From Ryuthela nishihirai (lineage: Eukaryota; Arthropoda; Arachnida; Araneae; Heptathelidae): 64,000 nucleotides of DNA. The position numbers and the translations under genes were made by a program. The stretch lies in assembly GCA_038380435.1 (NCBI GenBank), contig JAWZYU010000011.1:86900501-86964500 (forward strand), given 5' to 3'. Positions 11,110 to 22,929 of the stretch are shown here, piece by piece (within the stretch, counting starts at the first letter, position 1; the number at the start of each line of letters is the position of its first letter). The notes beneath the pieces were generated by a model. It made no database searches and had not been told where the DNA came from. It worked only from the letters and a program-made list of their open reading frames with translations.

Positions 11110-14100
11110 ATGGCCACACTCCTACAATGGAATTGTCGTGGATTCCAGAGGAATCTTGACGACATCAAGGCCCTCCTTCAGGCACACCAGCCCATCTGTG
11201 TTGCTTGCAGGAGACATACTTGCAGCCAGTCACAGATCCCACGATCCGGCACTTTTCACTGGTTCGCCGGGACCGGGATGGAGATGGTCCAGCTCGCGGG
11301 GCTGTCGCCATCCTCGTGAGCAACCATTCTCCATTCCAGGTCGTACCCCTCACCACCACCTTGGAGGCGATAGCCATCTGTCTCTTCGTGGGGTTCTCGC
11401 TGACTGTCTGCTCTGTATATCTTCCACCTGGGAGCATCGTCTTCCAGGAAGACCTTGATGATCTCGTCTCGCAGCTGCCGTCCCCCTTCCTCATTATGGG
11501 GGACCTCAACGGACACAGTCCACTTTGGGGCAGTGCTGACACCAATGGGAGGGGCGGGGTCCTGGAGCAGTGGCTCCTGGATCCTTCTCTCTCCCTGTTG
11601 AATACCGGTGTCAGTACTTACTTTCACTCCCTAACCCGCACTTTCACTGCCATTGACCTTACCATCTGCTCCTCCTCGATCCTTCCACTCTTTACATGGG
11701 AGGTCGAGGATAACCCTTATGGAAGCGATCACCTCCCCGTGGTGTGCACCATCTCCTGTGGGGGGCCTTGCAGCCCTTCACGCGTCTCACGGTGGAGGCT
11801 GGATCGGGCTGACTGGGGTGGTTTCGAGCTGCTCTCTGAGCTCGATGACCACTCTGTCAGCCAGGAGCCAATCAATGTGGCAGTAGCGGAGATAACGGAC
11901 TGTATCGTAGATGCAGCTGCATCAACAATTCCTCAAACTTCTACACAGTTTCCTCGCTTTCCGAAACTGTGGTGGAATCCAGATTGCACCGCAGCTTGTA
12001 AGGCTCAGAACAAGGTTGGGGGGTGTTTCGGAGATATCCGACGACCCCCAACCTTGAAAATTTCAAACGCGCCAGGGCGAAAGCACGTTTCGTCTGACGC
12101 CAGAGCCAGAAGGAATCTTGGGTCAAGTATACGTCTTCTATCACCCGCACGACTAGTTCTAAGGTCATGTGGGATAAAGTCCGGAAGATGAGTGGGAATT
12201 ACACGTCCCACTCGTTATCGATCCTGGAGCACAATGGACAGGCAATTGCTGATCCCAAAGCAATTGCCGACACTCTGGGGGAGTCATTCTCCTCCATCTC
12301 CTCATCTTCCTCGTACTCCCCCGAGTTTCTGGCCCAGAAGGGCAGGGCGGAGCGCTCTCTGCTGTCTTTCCACTCGAATGGCCTGGAGCCTTACAACAGG
12401 CCATTCACAGCGGAGGAGCTTCGCCTTGCTCTGCACTCTTCTCTTGCCTCTGCTGTCGGGCCGGACAATGTCCATTATGCCATGCTCCAACATCTTTCAC
12501 CATCGAGTAAGGATCGGCTGCTCCATCTCTTCAATCGCATTTTTCTCGAGGAGCAGTTTCCGGACTCCTGGCGGGAGGCCATCGTCTTGGCCTTCCCCAA
12601 GCCAGGCAAAGATCCCAAGATTCCTTCCAATTATCGTCCCATCGCATTGACGAGCTGCGTGTGCAAGGTGTTGGAAAGAATGGTAAATGCCAGACTCCTC
12701 TGGTATTTAGAACATCACAACCTTCTTTCCAACACCCAGTGTGGCTTTCGCAGGCAACGGTCAACTCTTGACCATCTGATACGCCTCGAATCGGCTATCA
12801 GAAACTCATTTTTACGTAGAGAGCACCTGGTGTCAATTTTCTTCGACATCGAAAAAGCGTACGACACGGCTTGGAGATTCGGCATTCTTCGTGACCTCCA
12901 CTGTTTCGGCTTAAGAGGTCACATGCCGATCTTCATCTCCAACTTCTTATCGACACGCTCTTTTCGAGTCCGTGTCGGTAACACTCTGTCGCGGCTGTAC
13001 CTCCAAGAACAGGGGGTGCCACAAGGCTGCGTTCTGAGTGTTACGCTTTTCGCTGTCAAGATTAATTCAATTACTAGACAACTTCCTCCATCAGTAGGCA
13101 ATGCCCTCTATGTTGATGACTTTAGCATCTTTTGCTCTTCGTCAAGCATGAGGGTCATTGAAAGACAACTGCAAATTGCCCTGAACAATCTATCGGTTTG
13201 GGCGACGGCAAACGGGTTTTGGTTCTCCCCATAGAAGACCGCTTGTGTGCACTTTTGCCACAAGCGTAATCTTCACCTGGATCCCAAGCTGCGGCTCGGG
13301 GATAACATCATTCCAGTTGTGGCGGAGACCAAGTTTCTCGGTCTCATATTCGATCGGAAATTGACCTTTTTACCTCACATACGTCATCTCAGGTCCAAGT
13401 GCACGCGGGCATTGAACATCGTCAAGGTCCTCTCCTCCCTCTCTTGGGGGGCGGACCGATGTTCTTTGCTCCGCCTGTACCGTGCACTTGTCCGATCGAA
13501 ACTGGACTACGGATCCCAGGTGTACGACTCGGCACGGGATTCGGTGGTGAAGGTGCTGGACCCCCTCCATCATCAGGCCCTCCGTGTTTGCATGGGAGCC
13601 TTCCGCATCTCACCGGTCCAGAGTCTTTACGTTGAGACCGACGAACCATCTTTATCTCTTCGCCATCAGCAGTTGTCCCTACAATATGCTTCTAAATTGC
13701 GATCCCTGCCTGGCCATCCCACTTGGGACTGAGTTTTCAGTCCGAAGTGGGAACTACTTTACACTAATCGGCCGACTGCCATTCGTCCTTTCGGTTTGCG
13801 TGTCCGAGGTTACCTGCGAGACATCAACACCAGTCTCGATAGCATTGCACAGTCGACAGCTGAGCCACTACGACCTTGGCTCGCTGTTTCCCCTTCCTGC
13901 GATTTTCCCTGTGCAGGACCGGGAAGGCCTTTACACCCGACTGTGTGTACCAGCAACTCTTTGCCAGCCATCGTGCTGAGCACCCGGACTTCTTGCCTGT
14001 CTTTACAGATGGCTCGAAGTCCGGCACTTCAGTGGGATCAGCCATGGTCTGCTGTGATGTAATCATTGCAGACCAGATCCCACTGCAGTTTTCCATCTTC

Positions 14101-14767
14101 ACTGCAGAGTTGCACGCTATCAGTCTCGCCTTGGACCACGTAGCGACTAAGCATCATCGTCGGTGTGTGCTTTACACCGACTCGCTTAGCTCGCTACAGG
14201 CTTTGATCTCGGTGAGGCATCGGCCTCACCCTGTTCTTACTAAGATCCGCCAGCAACTACATCGTCTGGCAGCCACCACCACCATCCATTTCTGTTGGGT
14301 GCCCAGTCACGTCGGGATTAGGGGCAACGACTTTTCAGATGCTGCTGCCAAGTCAGCCACGCCCCTGTCCCGCTCTCTGTTGCCAGTTCCCTATCTGGAT
14401 TTCCGGCAGCGTTTTACCACCGAGCTGCGGGCACAGTGGCAGAAATCTTGGTCAGAACAGCTTACAAACAAGCTCTTTGAGATCAAACCTATCGTCAAAC
14501 CATGGCAGTCTTGTTACCGCAGGAATCGCAAGGAGGAAGTTGTACTTGCTCGGCTCCGCTTGGGTCATTCGTTTATTACTCATTCATTTCTTTTACGGGC
14601 GGACGACGAACCCAAGTACGAGTTTTGTGACACCATTTGAACAAACACATTTTAGTCGAATGCGAAGCTTTTAATAATGAACGAAAATTGTATTTTACCT
14701 TTCATGATTTTGCGTCCGAGCCTCTTACACTCGGACATCTTTTAACCGATCATAGCTTTTTACCCTT
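11110..14767 (+). pseudogene. ORF2: APE endonuclease, RT, RNase H, with stops
   Basis: Starts ATGGCCACACTCCTACAATGG, one base after the ORF1 stop. Endonuclease motifs: WNCRGF, QETYLQPV after a frameshift at about 11200, GDLNGHSPLWG, GSDHLPVV. RT: NYRPIALTSCVCKVLERM, FFDIEKAYDTAW, QGVPQGCVLS, LYVDDFSIF. A TAG at 13232-13234 interrupts just after the palm; another stop lies at 13730. RNase H: FTDGSKSGTS, AELHAI, YTDSLSS and WVPSHVGIRGNDFSD, so the catalytic acidic residues are present. The C-terminal cysteine motif is cut after CDT by a stop at 14638. By family knowledge, the endonuclease nicks the target and the RT primes on the nick. Confidence 0.88.
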
Positions 14768-15402
14768 AGTTTTTTCCTTTTTAAAATATTGTGGTTATTT
14801 TAATAGATTTTGATTTTACCTAATGTTTTGTATAGCCCAGGTCTTTTACACCTGGGATTGATTTAACTTATATTTTTGACGTGGATATTTTACTGGATTT
14901 TGATTTTACCACCTTATACATTGTATATATTTTCCAGGTCACTTAAACCTGATATTCTATTGTTTTACTTTGTATTTTTACACTTGTTCTTTGTTGTTTT
15001 ACTTTTTTACAATTAGCTCATTTGTTTTAAATTTGGTTGCGGGTTGCACGTCTTTTATCTTTTATGTTGTCTTTTGTTTGGCGCATTATGGCCCAGTTGC
15101 CCATGCACCATAAAACCCAAAACAACCAACCAATCCTGCCAATTCGATGTATATAGATCCTTTATTTATCAATTTCTATTTAAAACTTGCATTAAAATTT
15201 ACAGTAGTTGCAACTTTGAACCTGGGTTTTACTATAGTAACAGGGTTGAATTTTCAATACAGTACAAGGTAATTTATGCTCAGTGACGTGTTTCTGGAAA
15301 ACATTGGCAAATGCGAAGCCTTATTTCAGTAAAAAAGGGAATTGCACTCTAGACCCTAAATAATATATATGCATTAATAGAATACACATAATTAAATCAT
15401 AT

Positions 15403-15765
15403 TTCTGCCCCATGACTGAGTGGTTAGCGTGTGCAGATCTCCTGTGGCTGAATGGTAATCTGCACTTTACTGCCTCTGGGTATGAGCCACTGGGTGTCAT
15501 TCTAAGCTTTGCTCTCCTATTAGTGTGCTGAGCCATTGTCTATACAAGATGTTGGTGACTGGGCATTGCAGCACATTGTCAGGCAGGCACTGTCCTGGCA
15601 TTGGGATGAGATGGAGATGCGATGTGCTTGGTGAATGCACACATGGCCTGCATGGGATTGCCAAGGTTAAGCACAGACTGGGTGTGCCCCTGAGGTGCCG
15701 TGAAAGGGGAATGATTCAGAAGTGCTCTCTAAGATGCACTGGGCCTGTGTGTTCGAGTGTTTAAA
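15403..15765 (+). mobile_element. tRNA-headed SINE candidate (SINE3)
   Basis: Starts TGCCCCATGACTGAGTGGTTAGCG, an A-box-like sequence, with a B-box-like GGGTATGAGCC about 60 bases on. A GC-richer body follows that is unlike SINE1 or SINE2. Only one copy is in the window, so family status cannot be confirmed; a 79-codon open frame over it (15525-15764) is not a gene. Confidence 0.4.
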
Positions 15766-16938
15766 AGAGTAGTTCAGAGCTTCGAAGATATTGCAATGCC
15801 TTTGCTTTCAAGAAATCAGTGAAATGTATCATAAAAGCTTTAACATTTTATTGAGTTACAATTATAGTCTTAATGGATTATATTATAAGTAATTTTCTAC
15901 ATTTTTTCCATTGATTTTTTCCACTTTTACATGCTCTTTCTATTACGCACATGTAAGCATTAGAATATGCTCACCAGTTATTATTGCAAAAATTAGTAGT
16001 AATAGTCATTCAAACAATTAGAAATCACTTCAGTGAAATGCCATCTTTCCGACAATGTCATGAGAAAGCGAACAGCGGTAAATAAGTTTGCCACCAAAAT
16101 AGTATATCAAAATTAATTTGTGCTTAATTTGGAGTGAAAATCAGGCAGTATCAAGTATATTTCCCTGTTGGACACAGAATGGTAAAGGTAAAAAGGGAAC
16201 TTATTCTTACACGGGCATCTAGGATACCTTGCTTTCCTCAGTAAACGTGTTTAGGAATTGTCTCAGAGAAATCGAAGCAATTTTCAAGGATACCTATGAT
16301 GTGTTATTAGATATGACACATACCTGGGATTTGGCAATAGTTTCTTCCAGTTTAAATTATAGAATCCAGGAAACACACATAACCCCCCCCCCCCCCCCCC
16401 ATGATAAAATGCATCAAAAACCAATTGACCTTTGATGATATTTTCTTCATAGTCGTCCACCAAACTAATGGCATTTATTGCATTCAATTAGTTTTGCAGC
16501 AGAACATTGTTTGGTAATTTCAAGCTATGTCTGGTGCATGATCTGTAGCAGAACTCGAGTGTTAGAGAATGAAAAGGCAATTGCTGCTGTCTCTTCCATC
16601 TTTATTAATTACTGTCTGCTGAGGATAGAAACTTAGGTATCTGGTATGTGATGTGATGCCAAAGGCAGTAGCAGTGAAGTGAGATTTTTCATACACTCGT
16701 AGCTCGATTTGTTTGGTAGATTGGCACTTCTGTTTATTATACAAAGTAATATTACAGAGAAATTTGAAGAATATTTTTAAAATAGAAGTTTTTTGTTCAA
16801 ATTAACTAAAAAGAAAATACTTTTACTTTTTAAATGAAAATATAGAAAATATAAATGTCTTTTTATTTATAAGAATTTTAAGGGAACCACTGCTTCCCTG
16901 CTACCATAGCTGCTTCACCACTGGTTAGTGGTGAAGTT
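15766..16938. other. Spacer with a C18 tract, no gene seen
   Basis: AT-rich, no recognised coding segment. Poly-C at 16383-16400. The open frames across the tract are low-complexity artefacts. Confidence 0.5.
16383..16400. repeat. Poly-C tract, 18 bases
   Basis: Uninterrupted C run flanked by acacataa and atgataaa. One of several long G/C homopolymers in this otherwise AT-rich window. Confidence 0.95.
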
Positions 16939-16977
16939 AGTACCTTTCAAAAGAGATATTCTCTTTTGAAAGGTACT
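16939..16977. repeat. Perfect 18-bp hairpin
   Basis: Stem AGTACCTTTCAAAAGAGA at 16939-16956, 3-base loop, and the exact complement at 16960-16977. One arm resembles the 5' UTR of the RTE LINE near 28050 and 43350, where only a single arm exists, so the second arm looks like a snap-back duplication. Confidence 0.85.
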
Positions 16978-17042
16978 GACCAGTGGTATATATTGTATAG
17001 TCTTTTGCAAACTATACAAAACGCTGAGGTGACACAATACCC

Positions 17043-17395
17043 GGGAGCTATTGCATCATTGAAGGTAACACATAACAGGAGCTATTGCATCATTGAAGGC
17101 AATGCATACACGGGAGCTATTGCATCATTGAAGGCAACACATACACAGGAGCTATTGCATCATTGAAGGCAATGCATACACGGGAGCTATTGCATCATTG
17201 AAGGCAATGCATACACGGGAGCTATTGCATCATTGAAGGCAATGCATACACGGAGCTATTGCATCATTGAAGGCAATGCATACACAGGAGCTATTGCATC
17301 ATTCCAAGCAACACAATACACAGGAGCTATTACATCATTCCAAGCAACACAATATACAGGAGCTATTGCATCATTCCAGGTAATATAATACACAG
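17043..17395. repeat. Minisatellite, 34-36 bp unit, about 10 copies
   Basis: The core GAGCTATTGCATCATT recurs at 17045, 17079, 17114, 17149, 17184, 17219, 17253, 17288, 17324 and 17360. Early units carry GAAGGCAATGCATACACGG, later units CCAAGCAACACAATACACAG, so the array has two subtypes. There is no gap between units that could be a spacer, and no cas-like gene; it is a plain minisatellite. Confidence 0.93.
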
Positions 17396-17529
17396 GATCA
17401 TTCGTATATGATACACAGGATCATTCGTAGTGATATGCATCGTTCGAGACAATGCAATGCATGGGAGCTATTGCATTATTCGGGAGTTACCCTTCATCAG
17501 TTATCTGCTCATGATTGCATGCGAGTGCT

Positions 17530-19182
17530 GTATTTGAGTGATATGCCTCATTTTTGTGTGAACAATGCAGGCCATTTTTGTTACATTTGTGTCAAAAAAG
17601 TGTGAAATAATGCCTGTCATCAAAAGGGCCTACAACCTTTACTTTGAGTGTGAGATTGGAGATCAACAGAGGAGCTGGGTCCTCATATAATGTAATAGTT
17701 GCATATAATATACTTATAAGCAGACAATAAACTACCCCAACATACCATCTGCCATCCACCCAGTGCCACATGGGGAAAACCTATCTGTTCCAGAGCCACC
17801 AGAACAAAATGATGTGGACTTAGAGGAACAGGAAGAAGCAGGAATACAGGAAGTAGCATCTGTAGATCCCAACTTCACACCCACAGCATTGGATTCACCA
17901 CACAAGATTACAGAGAATGAACTGAATGATCGTGTTAGAGATCTGGAGCTATCAAAGAGCATGGCAGAACTCCTAGGATCCAGACTGCAGCAGTGGAATC
18001 TCCTTAACAGAAATGTGAATGTAAGTGCATATCGTAGCCCCAAATAGATCTCGTGTTGTTCTTTACCATGGTAGGTAACATGGTTGCTTGCAAAGATGTT
18101 GACAGTTTATTCACATCCCTCCACATGACACATACTCCAGAAGAATGGAGGTTATATATAGATTTCTCAAAATTAAGTATGAAAGTTGTTCTTTTACACT
18201 CCGGGAACATGTTGCCTTCTTTTCCCGTAGGCCATGCTGTTAACATGAGGGAAACTTATAATATGAAACAATTACTTCAATACATAAATTATGACAAATA
18301 CAAGAGGCAAATTTGTGCAGACTTAAAAGTAATTACTCTTTTGCTTGGACTACATCTAGGATATGCAAAGTTCTGTAGGCTTTTTGTAAATGAAATAGCA
18401 GAGACAAAGCATCTCATTAAGTGAAGAGGATTTGGCCTTCTTGGCGATCACTGGAACCAGGGGAAGAATATACATCATTATCTCCTGGTACAATTTAAGA
18501 AGATTTTGTTGCCACTTTTACATATAAAATTGAGTTTAATGAAGAATTTTATCAATGGCTAGTGGTTAGCATGCTTGGCTACTGATCTAAGGGACCTGGG
18601 TTCGAGCCCCGGGTAAGGCATGGATATATGTGTCGTTTTTTCTGCTGAGGTCCTGTCATCCTCTAAGATCTTCTACTGTGCAAGCTGCTGCTTGAGGGGG
18701 TATTTATTTATTTTTTATTTATGGATCAGATGCAAACTGCCTTTCTGTACCTTTGAGAGAAATTTCCAAGACTTATGATGCACAGATAAAAGAGGATGTT
18801 TTTACTGGTTCAGATATTCGCTTACAGCTACATGATGAGGTATTTGATCATATCGTCACTGGTGATGAATGAAGAGCATGACATGCATTCCCACAGGTGA
18901 CAATGGACTTCTTAGGGAATAAAAAAAGCAGAAAATTACCTAGTGGAAAAACTGCTATCCTCATATCACAAACTGGGATGCAGTATGTCTTTGAAAGTAC
19001 ATTTCTTAATTTGGTGTGTGGATTTCTTTCTGGAAAATTGTGGTGCTGTGAGTGATGAGCATGGGGAGTGTTTTCATCAGGAAATTGCTACAGTGGAAAA
19101 GAGATATCGAGGAAGACGGAGCCTATCAATATTAGCAGATTGCTTTGAATGTGATGTGAGATTTTCAAGATTTGGTATATAA
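17530..19182 (+). pseudogene. Decayed copy of a multicopy arthropod hypothetical-protein family
   Basis: Scattered frames make one recognisable protein remnant: an N-terminal CxxC piece (HFCYIC, about 17570), IKRAYNLYFECEIGDQQRSW (about 17620-17680), then SMAELLGSRLQQWNLL (17958-18005), WRLYIDFSKLSMKVVLLHSG (18150-18205), CADLKVITLLLGLHLGYAKF (18315-18375) and, after a nested SINE2, LGCSMSLKVHF, GECFHQEIATVEKRYRGR (18968-19116). I recall this order from uncharacterised, highly multicopy proteins in arthropod and cnidarian assemblies; its function is unknown to me and it may itself be TE-derived. Several frameshifts and stops; not functional. Confidence 0.6.
18553..18720 (+). mobile_element. 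SINE2 inserted in the decayed gene
   Basis: tRNA-like head with A box (GGCTAGTGGTTAGCATGC) and B box (GGTTCGAGCCC), a body ending GCTGCTTGAGGGGGTATTTA and a T-rich tail. The flanking gene remnant reads ...LMKNFING on the left and DQMQTAFLYL on the right, as expected if the SINE split one exon. A rough TSD (ttatcaatgg / ttatttatgg) is visible. Confidence 0.75.
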
Positions 19183-19437
19183 GCAGCAGGTAAAAAGGCT
19201 GCAATTGCTGTAGATCAATATGCAATCTTCAGCGAATGACCTAATACAGGTAAGTGACTGTATCTCGAAAATTGTGCCAGCCAAATATTTTTGTTGTCAT
19301 TTTTGTATTCGGCACCTTAATTTATATAAGAAATGGCTGTTTGCACTTCTGAAACACACCAAAGGCCAAAATTTGTTGTTGAGTGTTATTGATTGTTGTG
19401 CAGAATTCCTGCAAGGGGAAGATTTTGTCCTCAAATG

Positions 19438-20250
19438 TCTAGAGATTTGAAAATTTTTGATTTAGATTTTGCTGATGATTTTGCCCATTTGGCTAATGGT
19501 GTTGATGAGATGAATTCATTTATTAGAGCTGTCGATGATACTGGTAATAGAGTAGGTTTGGTGATAAACAGAGAGAAAACTAAAATGATGAAAATTGGCC
19601 AGGTAGATGGTGCTTCAGTTGCTTTGAATGGTTTATACCCTTGAACAAAGTATGTCAGCTTAATTCTCTTGGGAGCTGTGTAACAGATATTGGTGATGTG
19701 TTTCATTAGGTAAACAGGAGAATAGAGATTACTGTTGGGACTTTTAAGACTATGGATAGTGTGGGAAATAGACATACACCTTAAGACTAAAATTAGGCTG
19801 TGTGATAGTTTGGTCCTTTCTATCATTAGTTATGGTAGTGAAACATGAACTCTTTGTAAGCAAGACAACAGAAAACCTGATGCCTTGGATTCTAGATTGA
19901 TTACATAGTATCATGAGCATTAGATGGTTTGACTTTGTAAGTAATAATGAGGTTATACAAAAGAGTCTACAACCACTTCTAAAGCAGTATGTTGTGCAAA
20001 GAGAGACTGTTTTTTTTACCATATTGCCTGTAAGCTTAACTATAGATCAGTGAACAGGGTTAGGAAGAATGTGCCTGAAGGCAACTGTTCTGCCATAGAA
20101 AAAGGGAATTTTATTGTTAGAATTTATGGTTTGTGGTCAAATATAGCAGCTATTGCTGAGGGCAAACATGATGGAAGGGCTACAATTCCACAGTCTGGTT
20201 TGGACCTCCATAGCCCATGGCTGCTTGAGGATATGTTAGGTAGATGGGTG
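19438..20250 (+). mobile_element. RTE-like LINE, copy R1 (3' scrap)
   Basis: Starts inside RT motif C (ISDLDYADDL in relatives; here FDLDFADDFAHLANGVDEM) and runs, with gaps and frameshifts, to the element's 3' end, CATGGCTGCTTGAGGATATG near 20218-20236. The terminal sequence matches R3, R5 and R6. Dead fragment. Confidence 0.75.
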
Positions 20251-20649
20251 GGTATTTATTGTAAATTTCGTGAATCTCATAAGGGAAACAAATACCTTGT
20301 AGAGAGAGATTTAAGAGTTTGAAATTTCACTTATGCTTTTTCAAAATTCACGAATGCTTTTTGCCGATTACTACATTGCCAGCTGCCTGGAATTTAAAAT
20401 TATCTGGCATTTTTAATGGGGAAGCTTACACCCATTCACACACATGGAATATATTTGAACTTTTTCATCCATTTCTCAAGCTGAATCAACAAATAAAAAA
20501 TGTATATTATTGATTTAAATTTTGTTTTTAATATATGAAGAATAAGTTAAAAAAATTGGCAGTCACTATTTGAAAAGAAATTCTTTACAACTTCTTATTA
20601 TCATCATTTATCATTAGAAATGCATCATTTTTAGGTTACTAGAATTTGA
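20251..20649. other. Spacer, nothing recognised
   Basis: AT-rich, no supported feature. Confidence 0.4.
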
Positions 20650-22345
20650 AGTCTTTTATGCTTGTCAGAAATTTTGAATGTTATCTGCTGTTATGCCCCC
20701 ACTGAGGATGCCAATGAGGATGAGAAGGATAGGTTTTACAGACAACTTCAGGATATTTCGAATTCTGTCGAGAAAGGAGATATTACCCTTGTTCTAGGTG
20801 ACTTCAATGCCAAAGTTGGTACTGATTCTGACCTTTGGGGAGGGGTGATAGGCCCTTTTGGTATTGGTAGCTGCAATGAGCAACGTCTCCTACAGTTAAG
20901 TAAACTTAATGGTTTGAGAATAACTAATACCTATTACAAACACTGTGACATACATAAGTACACATGGATTTCACCAGATGGACTGCATAAGAATATGATT
21001 GATTATATATTAATTAACAGCAAATGGGTTAATTCTGTTAGGAATACCAGGGCATATAGGGGAGCTGAAATTGGATCTGACCATTACCTTGTTAAAAGTG
21101 TCTTGCAACTTAAACTTAAAAAGTGTTATGCTAAGGTTAAAAAATTTACCTTTAATTCTGAAGCTCTGAAAGACCCAGTTATAGCCAAAGCTTACCATGA
21201 TAGGTTACTTAGTCATTATGACAGTCATGGTTTCTTACTACTGAAGCTCAGGAAGAATGGGGCCATTTTAACAGGCTTTTTTTGGAAACTAACAGTACAC
21301 TTTTAGGAAAAAAGGAGCAGAGGAGGCAGAATTATTTGAGTGAAAAGGCACTTGAGCTTATTTTAGAAAGAAATAACTGCAGGAATATCCTTAATCAATA
21401 CCCTACTAGTCCTAATAGAAAGGGGGTGGCTCAGTCGGTAGCGCACCAGGCTCGTAATCTGTAGTTTCCAGGTTCGAGTCCCAGCTGGGTCAGCGTTGAG
21501 ATTTATCTCTACAAAATTCCCCACCCTGCCCATAGTCAGTAAGGGACACCGATGGGCTTGGAAAGGCCACCATCCATTGGATGGGATGTTAAGCAGTGGC
21601 CCCATGTGCAGAAGAGCCATACCCTGTGCACGTTAAAGAACATGCTGGATGGCTTTGACGGGAGGCAACCATCTGTCTCTCAACAGCTGTTCCAGTGGGT
21701 CCCTTTCTCCAACCTTCTCTGAGCCTTTGGGGTCCATGTGACCTGATCATTTAGCCCATGGTGTGCAAAAAAGTGCTAGTCATAGAAAACAACCCAACCC
21801 TAATAGAAAGCATTATAGATAGCTTAATAAACCAGTAAAGGATCAGTTAGCTGCTGATAAGAATCTTTGGCTTGATGGCTTGGCTGATAAAGCTGAGGAA
21901 GCAGTTAGACAGCATGAGAGCAGAGAGCTAATGTTGTACCAGACAGTTAATGTTTTGTGTGGTAGAAAACAGACAGGTGTACAGGGATTGAAGGATAAGC
22001 AAGGTAAGGTTATAGAAGGCAAGGATTCTGTCATGGGTGGGTGGGCTGTGCATTTCAGTGATGTTCTAAACAATACGGTTAATTCTACTCCCATTCTTTG
22101 TAATGATGATAGGTGCATTACTGGTTTTAATGTTGGTCCTATAACACAGTCTGAAGTTATTTTGGCTGTTTCCAACTTAAACTGCATAAATCCCCAGAAG
22201 TAGATGAAATTACTATGGAAATGCTTAGAGCTAGGAGCATTTCAGTTACCACATGGATGAATGAAATTTTGAATATCTTTTATTATGATAAAGGCATGGT
22301 TCCTAAGGATTTTACCAGAACTATGGCTGCTTGAGTAGGAGGATG
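20650..22345 (+). mobile_element. RTE-like LINE, copy R2, internally deleted
   Basis: Carries the endonuclease (20662-21250: CCYAPTEDAN, LVLGDFNAKVGTDSDLWGG, DGLHKNMIDYIL, GSDHYLVKSVL) and the linker to the RT, interrupted by SINE1 at 21423-21798. After FTR at about 22320 it jumps straight to the 3' terminal TATGGCTGCTTGAG, skipping nearly all of the RT. Both element ends are therefore joined over a deletion of well over 1 kb. Confidence 0.8.
21423..21798 (+). mobile_element. SINE1 inserted in RTE R2
   Basis: Full SINE with A box TGGCTCAGTCGGTAGCGC and B box GGTTCGAGTCC, flanked by the TSD cctaatagaaag at 21411-21422 and 21799-21810. The host RTE linker continues directly across the duplicated site. 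Confidence 0.9.
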
Positions 22346-22929
22346 GCAATGATGAGAATACGAAAAATGAAATGTTAAATCAGGCTCCAAAACAGAAAAT
22401 ATTAAGTATGAAACCATTTTAAATGCCGTTTATTGCTAACTTTTGGACTGTCATCAGAATACATTGATGTATAGCCATTATCCACAGATTGTTAACTAGC
22501 AAGTAATGCTGTGTCATTATAACAATAGACAGGTTTCAATTGTCTTCTACATTAGCATTGTGACAGGACATTCAGCCACTCAACAAATGAGTATTTCATC
22601 CACCACATTTATTTGGAACTGGACTAAAATTGTTTGGACTTAATTATACTGGGCATTTCAAAACTCTCTGTACAAATTTCAATGGGAGATAGGGAACACC
22701 AAGACAAACCTTTTTCATCTATGAATGTATGTCTGCTGATGTAACCCTTCGGTGCTAGATGGCGCTGCAAAAATATCGGTGGAGCTGGTACATAAATGAA
22801 TGGAAACAAGTGTGAACAATATGTTTATTTGAAGAAGGTTCTCAAAGTTGCAACTGGTAACATCATTGCATGCATGACAGCATCGAAGCATTGATTCCCA
22901 TACACGTTGAAAGATTCCCAGAATTTAGC

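Larger units (their letters stand above)
9155..15134 (+). mobile_element. I-type LINE, copy 2, full length
   Basis: Complete non-LTR retrotransposon of about 6.0 kb bounded by an imperfect TSD: cctgccagtt at 9145-9154 and cctgccaatt at 15135-15144. Layout: GC-rich 5' UTR (9155-9846), ORF1 gag (9847-11108), ORF2 endonuclease-RT-RNase H (11110 to about 14767), AT-rich 3' UTR, and a tail ending CAAAACAACCAACCAAT. Both ORFs carry frameshifts and stops, so the copy is dead, but its CpGs are largely intact and it is much younger than copy 1. Confidence 0.93.

Noticed and set aside
17043..17395. CRISPR-like array with regular 35-bp spacing
   Set aside because: Units abut with no variable spacers, the sequence is eukaryotic and no cas genes are near; it is a minisatellite.
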